Assembly (NCBI GenBank): GCA_937884995.1
Contig: CAKZZL010000036.1
Coordinates: 62,001 to 126,000 of the forward strand
Length of the DNA: 64,000 bases
Direction of reading: 5' to 3'
Source: an uncultured Clostridia bacterium
Lineage (GTDB): Bacteria; Bacillota; Clostridia; Oscillospirales; Acutalibacteraceae
Shown here: positions 42,180-49,660 of the stretch, piece by piece
Position numbering within the stretch: the first letter of the stretch is position 1
Layout: each line of letters starts with the position of its first letter
Translations under genes and position numbers: made by a program
Notes under the pieces: generated by a model
Database searches by the model: none
Seen by the model: the letters and a program-made list of their open reading frames with translations, nothing else
Told to the model about the DNA's origin: nothing

Positions 42180-44039
42180 TTAAGCATTTTCCAATGCATT
42201 AATTGCATTCTTCATTCTTGTTGCCTGGTCAGATGTTACATATGCATATACAACAATCTTATATTGCTGACCTGTTGTCTGCGGGGCACCACTGTCATCA
42301 TAAGTTGTGCTGCCCATTGAAACAACCACAGTTACATACCTATATTCAACACCGCCGAATACATCCGGATAAAGTGACTGCATTACAGTGATTGTATTCT
42401 GAGCAAGTTCCAAAGAATCTGCTTGTGAATCAGAAGAGTTGGAGCCTATCGGCAACCACATCTTTGCTCCTGAGCTTGCGGTATCTGCTGCAACAAGTAC
42501 ATCATAAACTTCGTTGCTCCATGCTGTGTCGTCACAATAAACAATAACTGTGCTTGTAAGTTCAGGATTGTCATATTTATAGAACGAAACATCTTCCAGT
42601 GCAACGCCTTCCACACGTTTAAGGAGTTCTTCAACTGTACAATTCTGTGCAGTATATGTATGGATAGTGCTTGCTGCGGATACAACATTTGCATCAAGGT
42701 CTGCTATGAGTGCTGCTGCACCGGCAACATCTTCCTGTGTACCGAATAACCAGAGGGACTTGGTCATTCTTTCGTGTCCGTATGCTGAAACATCATAGTC
42801 AGAAAGTGCAAGTATTGACTCTGCATCGGATCTTGAGATATTTATGAGTTCTATCTTCCTGTATGTGGTCTCTTGCTCTGCAGTATCCGTAGTCGTAGTG
42901 TTTGTTGTGTTAGTAGTATTTGTAGTATTAGTTGTTGTGTTGCTTGTGGTATTAGATGTAGTATTAGTTGTTGTGTTACTTGTAGTATTAGATGTTGTAT
43001 TTGTAGTGTTGCTGGTGTTACCTGTACTGGTTGATGAACTACCGTCCGTGCTTGTCGCTGAGGAACTGCCGTCACTTGCATATTTCTTATCAACGATTGA
43101 CTTAATCTTCATGATATCGGAAAGTTCTGTTCCGGTTACATACTCGAACAATGTCATCGGATGCGATGGAGTATATAGTCCGGGATTAAGTCCCAAACTT
43201 GAAAGCAGTGCTGAAAATTCCTGAGGATCCATGTAATTCATCTTTATAGACGAGAACGAATTGGATATTGCATTGCTACCGGGTTCGACATTTTCGGGTC
43301 TGTCAAGGAGATCCTTAAGTTCATAAAGTTTTGCAAGATCTTTCGGATAAGCAGCAAACCAGCAATGTCTTCCAAAATTAGATTGTGCAACTACTTGATA
43401 ATCAAGACCGAGTGCACCTGCCTGATTTGTAAGTTCCTGATATGTTATATATGTGAACTTAAATTCGTTGAGAACAACTTCATCAACAAATGTGCTATTT
43501 AAATCAGCCGGAGTCGAAACAAGCAATGTGTTTCCGTCTTTAATAAAGGACATACTTGCAAATCTCAAAACATAATCGATTGCTTTGAGAGGAGTGAAAT
43601 CCTTAAAATCAACTGTAACGGTCTCGTCTCCGCTTCCTTTATATATAACTGTATAGCCTGCGTTATATGCAATGGCAGAAATAAGGTCCTTAACATTGGC
43701 GTCCTTTGCCTTGATTGTAAGGTTGCCTGAATAACCGCTCTTTGAGTTTGCGGTTGAAAGCGGCACTTTAAGTATCTGACCTACATATAAGCTGTCATCA
43801 GCTGTCAGATTGTTATAGGTCATGATATCGCTTATCGTGCATCCGTTTTTGGATGCCACGCTTTCGATAGTATCTCCGCTCTTAACATAATAATATGTAT
43901 AATTGCCGAGGCTTGTTCCTGTTTGGCCTCCGCTGCTTTCTGATCCCATTACAGAGAAAGGTGCAAGCGCAGATACCAAAAGTACCAATGTTAAGATCAT
44001 GGCAATAGTAACTTTGCCGACCTTAGTTGATTTTTTCAT
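42180..44039 (-). CDS. LysM and secretin-N-domain protein, PilQ-like without a secretin barrel
   Basis: 619 residues. Signal peptide or anchor (about 10-30), then a LysM peptidoglycan-binding domain (47-93). An STN-type secretin N-terminal domain follows (105-180, NLTIKAKDANVKDLISAIAY...). Then come one or two NolW-like segments (about 190-250, 263-320), an Asn/Thr repeat linker (about 325-388), and a second N-domain-like block (395-619). The beta-barrel secretin module that should follow is absent. The gene sits where pilQ lies in diderm pilus operons, next to a PilP-like gene. I infer a ring or guide held in peptidoglycan through which the pilus passes. Confidence 0.75.
   Translation of the reverse strand: MKKSTKVGKVTIAMILTLVLLVSALAPFSVMGSESSGGQTGTSLGNYTYYYVKSGDTIESVASKNGCTISDIMTYNNLTADDSLYVGQILKVPLSTANSKSGYSGNLTIKAKDANVKDLISAIAYNAGYTVIYKGSGDETVTVDFKDFTPLKAIDYVLRFASMSFIKDGNTLLVSTPADLNSTFVDEVVLNEFKFTYITYQELTNQAGALGLDYQVVAQSNFGRHCWFAAYPKDLAKLYELKDLLDRPENVEPGSNAISNSFSSIKMNYMDPQEFSALLSSLGLNPGLYTPSHPMTLFEYVTGTELSDIMKIKSIVDKKYASDGSSSATSTDGSSSTSTGNTSNTTNTTSNTTSNTTTNTTSNTTSNTTTNTTNTTNTTNTTTTDTAEQETTYRKIELINISRSDAESILALSDYDVSAYGHERMTKSLWLFGTQEDVAGAAALIADLDANVVSAASTIHTYTAQNCTVEELLKRVEGVALEDVSFYKYDNPELTSTVIVYCDDTAWSNEVYDVLVAADTASSGAKMWLPIGSNSSDSQADSLELAQNTITVMQSLYPDVFGGVEYRYVTVVVSMGSTTYDDSGAPQTTGQQYKIVVYAYVTSDQATRMKNAINALENA
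42890..43025 (-). repeat. In-frame Asn/Thr repeat tract in the LysM gene
   Basis: Tandem 9- and 12-base units encode TSNTT, TNTT and similar (protein residues about 340-385). The tract is length-variable in principle while staying in frame. It forms the flexible linker between the two halves of the protein. Confidence 0.7.
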
Positions 44040-44106
44040 ACTTGAGTCCCCCTAAACGATAGATTAACTTGATTATCTATCCTTTTAAATTAATTATCTC
44101 TTTTTC

Positions 44107-44628
44107 TTAAAACTTTACCTCTACCTCAACGGTTTCATCACCGAGTGAGAATACAACTTCTGTTTCTGTTATACTTTCGACCAGCCATGAAGAGTCACCT
44201 ACATAATCTCCGACCTGAAGGTGCGGATAAGATGCTGTATCGGTCTCTACTGTTGCTGTGTAATAACCATCTGAGTTATACATAATTGCCGTAACTTTCG
44301 GATGCGACAATACATCCTCATCCAGGACAGACCCGTCTTGACTTATATCTTCATAATCGCGGACATCCTGCGGCAAAATCTGAACTTTGGAAGCATCTTT
44401 TGTGTCTGCCGGTATGTTTTGTAGTTTTACCGAACCAGTCTTTATTACGATTACCAATGCAACAAGAATCGCGATGAGAACGAGTAACGCAGGAATAATG
44501 ACTTTCATCTTAGGATTCTTTTCCAGGAATTGAGTTATTCCTTTATTCTTTCTGTCGTCATCTTTTGCTTTGCTGCCGGCACCGTCTTTCTTTTTAAATA
44601 GACTTTTTAAATCTACATTCAAATCCAT
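44107..44628 (-). CDS. PilP-like pilus assembly protein
   Basis: 173 residues. A basic cytoplasmic N terminus (1-40), one membrane helix (about 42-62), a linker, and a C-terminal beta domain (about 108-173). The pattern YPHLQVGDYVGDSSWLVESI followed by TETEVVF resembles the HR/PilP beta-sandwich of PilP and GspC. No lipobox, unlike classical PilP. First gene of the pilus operon, directly before the secretin-N-domain protein, which is the expected partner. Recognition is by pattern, not strong identity. Confidence 0.62.
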   Translation of the reverse strand: MDLNVDLKSLFKKKDGAGSKAKDDDRKNKGITQFLEKNPKMKVIIPALLVLIAILVALVIVIKTGSVKLQNIPADTKDASKVQILPQDVRDYEDISQDGSVLDEDVLSHPKVTAIMYNSDGYYTATVETDTASYPHLQVGDYVGDSSWLVESITETEVVFSLGDETVEVEVKF

Positions 44629-44659
44629 AATTCAAGCCTCCAAAAGGGTTAATTTTGAA

Positions 44660-44715
44660 ATATGTTGCATGCGGTAAAATGGGTTGTCAATAAACCCTTT
44701 TTCTAAAAAAGGGTG
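44660..44715 (-). promoter_or_regulatory. Possible promoter region of the pilus operon
   Basis: A perfect TTGACA lies at 44690-44685 on the minus strand, but the -10 about 17-20 bases on (AACAT/CATATT) is weak. Behind it is an ACCCTTTTT/AAAAAGGGT palindrome (44694-44714), perhaps an operator. A weak -10 suggests activator dependence. The AT-rich stretch 44716-44872 holds nothing else I can recognise, and no c-di-GMP riboswitch. Confidence 0.4.
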
Positions 44716-44872
44716 CAATAATCCCATATCCCCACATACTATGATTAATTTATTCTAACCTAAAAAAACACAAATTGCAAGTAATTTTATTCATTTTTTC
44801 ACCTAAATTGCCTATATTTTTTTGTTTAAAATACTAAAAGTTTGTTATATTTTATTGATTTTTGTACGAAAA

Positions 44873-44903
44873 ACGGGCCCTTCGACTATTCGAAGGGCCT
44901 GTA
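44873..44903 (-). terminator. Terminator of the surface-protein pair
   Basis: A 13-bp stem, ACAGGCCCTTCGA with TCGAAGGGCCCGT, four-base loop, then TTTTTCG on the minus strand. Located 34 bases after the stop of the second surface gene, it isolates the pair from the pilus operon. Confidence 0.85.
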
Positions 44904-44936
44904 TATTTATTCGTTTTTATCTATATTTGCTGTTTA

Positions 44937-46031
44937 TTAATAAGAAATATTGGAGAATGTTGCCTGAGCTCTAAGGTCACCTGTACCCGTTATGCTGATA
45001 CCAAGTTTAATACCAAGCTTAGCATCTGCTGTATATGTATATTGATAATTTGTAAGTTTGCCGTTTACTATTGTAGCTGTAACCTTGATATTCTTGTAAT
45101 TAGCTTCAAGTGATGTAGCGCTTGCCTTATCAGTGTAGCCTTTGATCTCGCTGTCAACATCTGACAATATAACCATATCGTGTGTTGCCTTCCAAAGTGC
45201 TGTGCTCGGTGCACCGTCATTTGTGTATGAAGAATCTTTAACACTGAATGTATATGTATTGCCGTTTACGGAGATATTTCCTATATCGCTTGCCGTAAGT
45301 TGTGTTGCTATAAGTTTATATGAAGAAGCATGATAAACGTTTTCTGTTGTTCCGTCATCTTTAGGAACCTTGATAGTTTCAAGAGTCTGGCCCTTCGGAA
45401 CTGTTGCTTCTTTTGTTCCTGCCCCGAGGAATCCGCCGACAACTGAGTTAAGGTCGTTTCCTTCTGAAATGCTACCGATCAACGAGTTAACAATATTTGT
45501 TGCTGTTGAGCTTCCGACACTTACATTGTTAACTTCACAAACTCTCTTCCAGTTATAGCCTGCTTTTGCTGCTACTGCTTCGCCTGTAACCTTGTTGATA
45601 AGGGAAGCAACTGAAGCTGCGTCTGTAGCAGGTGCTGCAGAATTTGATGAATCCGAGCTGCTTGATGAACCGCTTGATGATGAACTGCCTGATGAAGATG
45701 AATTATCAGTGGAAGCAGTATTGTCTGTTGCAGCATCTGCAGTATTATCATCTGTTGCAGCATCTGCAGTATTATCATCTGTGCTTGCTGTGTCATCGCT
45801 GAATGCGGAATCATCATTTGTTGATGTGTCGCTGCCGGAATTATCTGTCTGTGCAACTTCACCGCTTTCAGCCATAGCTTTATCAGCTTGTGTTTTACCG
45901 ATAAATACAATGCCTATTGTTAATGCAAGAGCAAGAACTACTGCAAAGAACTTTGTCCAGTTCTCGCCTCTCTTTTTCTTTTTCATAGCCTTAATCTCGG
46001 CCTGTTCCGGAGTTAATACTTTCTTTGCCAT
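44937..46031 (-). CDS. Membrane-anchored surface protein, paralogue B
   Basis: 364 residues. It has a basic cytoplasmic start beginning MAKKVLTPEQ, one membrane helix (about 27-45), a long Asp/Thr/Ser linker (about 52-140) and an outer globular domain (about 140-364). The linker includes a 9-residue unit DDNTADAAT repeated in tandem. The globular domain aligns with that of the upstream gene (AGYNWKRVC / AGYTWARSC; DLNSVVGGFL / DVNSVVGNFL; VNGKLTNYQYTY / KDGKLTSMKLTY). Family not recognised. Topology is like a minor wall-spanning anchor. Co-transcribed with its paralogue, 36 bases behind it. Confidence 0.72.
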   Translation of the reverse strand: MAKKVLTPEQAEIKAMKKKKRGENWTKFFAVVLALALTIGIVFIGKTQADKAMAESGEVAQTDNSGSDTSTNDDSAFSDDTASTDDNTADAATDDNTADAATDNTASTDNSSSSGSSSSSGSSSSSDSSNSAAPATDAASVASLINKVTGEAVAAKAGYNWKRVCEVNNVSVGSSTATNIVNSLIGSISEGNDLNSVVGGFLGAGTKEATVPKGQTLETIKVPKDDGTTENVYHASSYKLIATQLTASDIGNISVNGNTYTFSVKDSSYTNDGAPSTALWKATHDMVILSDVDSEIKGYTDKASATSLEANYKNIKVTATIVNGKLTNYQYTYTADAKLGIKLGISITGTGDLRAQATFSNISY

Positions 46032-46067
46032 AATAAATTTTCTCCTTTCCTGTTACAGAAAATCTTA

Positions 46068-47165
46068 TTAATAAACGAAATCTTTATATGTTTCTTCAAC
46101 ATTGCCTGCGCCGTAACCATTGACTGAAGCAATTAAAACTTTCAATTTCAGAGGATTAACATTCATATTGTATGTTAATTTCATGCTTGTAAGTTTTCCG
46201 TCTTTGATTTCTGCTGTTATAACAATTCTTGTATAATCAACATTAAGACTGTCACCTTTTACGGCACTGCCGATTGCATCTGCAAGGCTTGAATTTATTT
46301 CTTCAAGAGTAATATAGTCATTTGTTGCCTTATCAAGTGAAGAACCGCTGTTAGGATTGTTCACATCATTAATCTGGAACATATATGTATCGCCGGTTAC
46401 TTTATATTGAGCAACATCGCCTTCTGTAAGGCTCATAGCTTTAAGAAGAAATTTTTCTTTCATGCCTTCAGGAGCTGCGCTGCCTTTTGCCTTTTTGGCT
46501 GTTATCGGCGGGTCGCCCTGGTTTCCTGTGATGTCAAGGAAATTACCGACAACTGAATTGACGTCCGCGTTGGAATCAACACCGGTTATAACCTTATTAA
46601 GTGTTTCTGTAGCATCTCCGCCTGAAGATGTTTTAACAGAAATAGGTGTTGTATAGTAACAAGATCTTGCCCATGTATATCCTGCAGATGCAGCTTTTGC
46701 TGTTGCATCATTTAGTGTCTTTATAGCTGCAGCTTTTGAAACGCTTTGGCCTGAGTTCGCATCTGTACTGCTTCCGCTAAAACTTGAACTTCCGGAACCT
46801 GAGCTTGAAGACGAGTTGTCAGTGGTTCCTGATGTATCCGTAGAGGGTGCATTATCTGCTGTGTTATCTGCAGTACCACTCGTGTCAGTACTTGTATCCG
46901 TTGTACTCGATCCGTCATCAAAAACATCATTTGTGGATGTTCCGGCAGAAGAGTTGTCGGATGCAGTATTTGTATTTTCTGTACCTGCTACTAGCTTAGT
47001 TGCTGTATTCGGTGTGTATGCAATTGTTGCAAGTGTGAATGCAAGTGCAATTGCAAGGAAAATAGCGAGAGATTTGGTAAATGTTCCGAAGAATAAGGTT
47101 CTTCTTGCAACCTTTTTGTCCATCGCAGCCTTATATTCTTCAGGTGTCTGAACCTTTTTTGCCAT
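46068..47165 (-). CDS. Membrane-anchored surface protein, paralogue A
   Basis: 365 residues. It has a cytoplasmic start beginning MAKKVQTPEE, a membrane helix (about 29-50), a Thr/Asp/Ser-rich linker (about 60-140) with a poly-Ser end, and an outer domain (about 145-365). It shares architecture and several motifs with the next gene, including one conserved cysteine. No lipobox, LPXTG or enzyme motif. Adjacent to the pilus operon and on the same strand; involvement in pilus display or cell-wall attachment is only a contextual guess. Confidence 0.72.
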   Translation of the reverse strand: MAKKVQTPEEYKAAMDKKVARRTLFFGTFTKSLAIFLAIALAFTLATIAYTPNTATKLVAGTENTNTASDNSSAGTSTNDVFDDGSSTTDTSTDTSGTADNTADNAPSTDTSGTTDNSSSSSGSGSSSFSGSSTDANSGQSVSKAAAIKTLNDATAKAASAGYTWARSCYYTTPISVKTSSGGDATETLNKVITGVDSNADVNSVVGNFLDITGNQGDPPITAKKAKGSAAPEGMKEKFLLKAMSLTEGDVAQYKVTGDTYMFQINDVNNPNSGSSLDKATNDYITLEEINSSLADAIGSAVKGDSLNVDYTRIVITAEIKDGKLTSMKLTYNMNVNPLKLKVLIASVNGYGAGNVEETYKDFVY

Positions 47166-47225
47166 TTATTCTTCCCCTTTCATTTTTGCCTATCCCTAAT
47201 TTTGGGCATAATATACCTGATGTCA

Positions 47226-47255
47226 ATTATATACATTTAATTTACATTAATTCAA
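47226..47255 (-). promoter_or_regulatory. Promoter of the surface-protein pair
   Basis: Minus strand TTGAAT (47255-47250), 18-base spacer, TATAAT (47231-47226), 60 bases before the start codon. Upstream lies a cluster of TTGACTTTTGACTTG repeats. Confidence 0.7.
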
Positions 47256-47292
47256 GTCAAAAGTCAATAAAATTTATTAAATTTATATAAGT

Positions 47293-47835
47293 TTATTCTA
47301 TATATTCCTTGATTCTTTCTATGGGCAGTCCCATTACATTATATGTAGAGCCGCTACATACTCTTGCAAATGACGAGGCTGCGCCCTGAATCCCATAAGC
47401 GCCCGCCTTATCCATCGGCTCTCCGCTTCTTATGTATTCATATATCTGCTCATTTGTCAAATCATCAAAAATAACCTCCGACTTTTCCGCAAAATTGATT
47501 TCACAGCTGTCGTTTATTATGCATACGCCCGTATATACATCATGCTTTCTGTCCGAAAGATCCTTAAGCATATTAAAAGCTTCATCTTCATTCTTCGGCT
47601 TTCCCAGTATTTTACCGTCTATGCTTACCAAAGTGTCTGCGGCGAGAATTGTTTCGCCCTTTTCTCTTTTGACTGCATCAGCCTTGAGCTTGGATAAGAT
47701 TTTTACCGCTTGTTCAGGCACAATACCCGCAGGAAGACTCTCATCGACAATGGCGGTTCTGATCTCAAAATCATATCCTGCATTTTTAAGGATTTCACTT
47801 CTTCTCGGTGATGTGGAAGCCAGAATGAGTCTCAT
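47293..47835 (-). CDS. maf: Maf-like nucleotide pyrophosphatase
   Basis: 180 residues. Hydrolyses non-canonical nucleotides such as m5UTP, dTTP or UTP analogues. STSPRRSEIL (about 7-16) is the phosphate-binding signature, AADTLVSIDGKILGKP the central one, and YGIQGAASSF the third. Full length. The start overlaps the Nudix gene by four bases; the maf-Nudix-murD-murL block reads as one operon. Confidence 0.93.
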   Translation of the reverse strand: MRLILASTSPRRSEILKNAGYDFEIRTAIVDESLPAGIVPEQAVKILSKLKADAVKREKGETILAADTLVSIDGKILGKPKNEDEAFNMLKDLSDRKHDVYTGVCIINDSCEINFAEKSEVIFDDLTNEQIYEYIRSGEPMDKAGAYGIQGAASSFARVCSGSTYNVMGLPIERIKEYIE

Positions 47836-48377
47836 ATCAAGCCCTCATCTTTCAAGAGTTTTATCTTAAGTATTGCCACCTGAGTCTTGCTGTCCGGGAT
47901 TTCTCCGTCCATTACCATCTTTACTGCCTTGTCAAGATGGATTTTCTTTATCTCCAGAAATTCATCAAAGTCCAGTTCCTGCTCTCCAAAGGAAAGACCT
48001 CTTGCAAGATAAAGATAGATTATCTCGCTTGTATATCCGGGGCTTGGATAAAGTTTGCCGAGACTTGTTATATTATCAGCTGTTGCTCCCGTTTCTTCCT
48101 TGAGTTCCCTCATACCTGCAGAAAGTGCTTCTTCACCTTTTTCAAGTTTGCCTGCCGGGAGTTCGGTAACAATCTCCATATACGGATAACGGAACTGTTC
48201 CACAAAATATAAATTGTAATCATCATCCAAAGGAGCTATCATAACTCCTCCGTTATGCTCGACAACTTCTCTTTTTGCACTACCGCCGTCCGGCAAAAGC
48301 GCATCATCGACACGTATATTGAGTATTTTACCTTTATATATGTATTCCTGCTTTATCGGTTTCTCTGTCAAATCCAT
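47832..48377 (-). CDS. Nudix hydrolase, ADP-ribose pyrophosphatase type
   Basis: 181 residues. The Nudix box is perfect (G-5x-E-7x-REL-x-EE-x-G, residues about 79-101), preceded by FVEQFRYPY and followed by PSPGYTSEI, which are typical of ADP-ribose diphosphatases (NudF/YqkG). It begins two bases before the murD stop region and shares the operon with maf and murD. Confidence 0.92.
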   Translation of the reverse strand: MDLTEKPIKQEYIYKGKILNIRVDDALLPDGGSAKREVVEHNGGVMIAPLDDDYNLYFVEQFRYPYMEIVTELPAGKLEKGEEALSAGMRELKEETGATADNITSLGKLYPSPGYTSEIIYLYLARGLSFGEQELDFDEFLEIKKIHLDKAVKMVMDGEIPDSKTQVAILKIKLLKDEGLI

Positions 48378-48379
48378 CT

Positions 48380-49660
48380 CTATTCTCCGTATCTTTTCAC
48401 CAGTTCTTTGTATTTTCTGCCTTTTTCTTCGAAATTTTTATATTCGTTATAGCTTGCAGCCGCCGGAGATAAAAGACAAATTCCGCCCTCCTGCGTGTTC
48501 TCATATGCCGTTTTTACCGCTTCTTCCAGATTTTCGGCTTTGATAAGAACTTTCTTTGTCCCCTTTTTTTGCATTGCATCTATTATCTTATGGCCTGTTT
48601 CTTTAGTACCTATGATACATTTTAAGCTGCTTTTTTCAAGATCATCTTCAAAATCATCATAAGAGATGCCTCTGTCCATTCCGCCCATAATGAGGGTGCT
48701 TGCATTAAGTGCATTTACTGCGCAGATAACGGCATATGGAATGGTAGCGATACAATCATTATAGAAATCAATATTCTTAAATTTCCCGACATATTCCATC
48801 CTGTGCTCAATGCCTTCATATTCATCTATTGCCTTTTTTGATGAATTTACATCTGCTCCGAATATTGATGCAGCCGCAAAAGCCATTGCTAGATCCTGCT
48901 TGTTGTGATTCCCTATAAGGTGAGGGTTAGAATATTTAAAAGGAAGATCACCTGCTCCTATATATTTTATCTTTGACTTTATATCCTTCATATCCGTATA
49001 GATACTTAAATCCTGGCTGTCATTAAAGATAAAAGTGTCTTCTTCATTTTGATATCTCAAAATGTTCAGTTTCGCATTCACATAGCCCTGCATTCCGTTT
49101 TTGTAATGCTCAAGATGTTCTTCGAATATATTGGTAAGAACTGCTACATCAGGAGATGCATGTGTGAATTCAAGCTGATGTGACGACATCTCTATGACTG
49201 CAATCTTGCCTTTGACTTCCTCAAAATAGTCCAAAACCGGAAGTCCCATATTGCCCATAAGTATGCAGTCTTTTCCGGACTTTGAGAGCATCATGGATGT
49301 CAATGTGGAAGTTGTTGTCTTGCCTTTTGAGCCGGTTATTCCTATCTTCCTGCAATCTGCAAATCTCAGAAACAAATCTGTTTGACAGCTTATATACACA
49401 CCTTCCGGTATTTCCACATCTCTGAAAGCTATGCCGGGTGATTTAAGGACAATATCATAATCCGACATGCTGTCAAGATAGTTTTCGCCGCAATGCATGC
49501 GGCAGTTATCATCGGGTTTTGCGTGTTCCTTGCTGTCTGCTATCCCTATCATCTTATCCGGCAGATATTTGCGTATAAAACTAAGGCTAGAGAGGCCTTC
49601 CCGTCCAAAGCCGAGAATAAGGACCTTTCTATCCTTTAAAAATTCAATTATCGGCAACAT
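48380..49660 (-). CDS. murD: UDP-MurNAc-L-alanine:glutamate ligase MurD (possibly L-Glu specific)
   Basis: 426 residues from the ATG at 49660 (GGAGATG upstream). Adds glutamate to UDP-MurNAc-L-alanine in the cytoplasm. The N-terminal domain has LILGFGREGLSS (14-25). The ATP loop is GITGSKGKTTTSTL (107-120), followed by the central Mur ligase motifs (EMSSHQLEF, FNDSQDLS) and the C-terminal substrate domain. It is not in a mur/fts division cluster but overlaps by 17 bases with a MurL-type epimerase gene. In Xanthomonas the ligase in such a pair (MurD2) uses L-glutamate instead of D-glutamate; the same is likely here. Confidence 0.88.
   Translation of the reverse strand: MLPIIEFLKDRKVLILGFGREGLSSLSFIRKYLPDKMIGIADSKEHAKPDDNCRMHCGENYLDSMSDYDIVLKSPGIAFRDVEIPEGVYISCQTDLFLRFADCRKIGITGSKGKTTTSTLTSMMLSKSGKDCILMGNMGLPVLDYFEEVKGKIAVIEMSSHQLEFTHASPDVAVLTNIFEEHLEHYKNGMQGYVNAKLNILRYQNEEDTFIFNDSQDLSIYTDMKDIKSKIKYIGAGDLPFKYSNPHLIGNHNKQDLAMAFAAASIFGADVNSSKKAIDEYEGIEHRMEYVGKFKNIDFYNDCIATIPYAVICAVNALNASTLIMGGMDRGISYDDFEDDLEKSSLKCIIGTKETGHKIIDAMQKKGTKKVLIKAENLEEAVKTAYENTQEGGICLLSPAAASYNEYKNFEEKGRKYKELVKRYGE

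Noticed and set aside
42844..43224. A Val-rich plus-strand frame and CRISPR-like look of the repeat tract
   Set aside because: The repeats are 9-12 bases, contiguous and in frame with the Asn/Thr linker on the minus strand; there are no spacers or cas genes.
42180..44039. Calling this protein a true PilQ secretin
   Set aside because: No secretin barrel domain follows the N-domains and the window shows no outer-membrane genes.
44629..44872. c-di-GMP (GEMM) riboswitch before the pilus operon
   Set aside because: None of the conserved GEMM core or tetraloop-receptor sequence is present; only a -35 and a short palindrome are visible.
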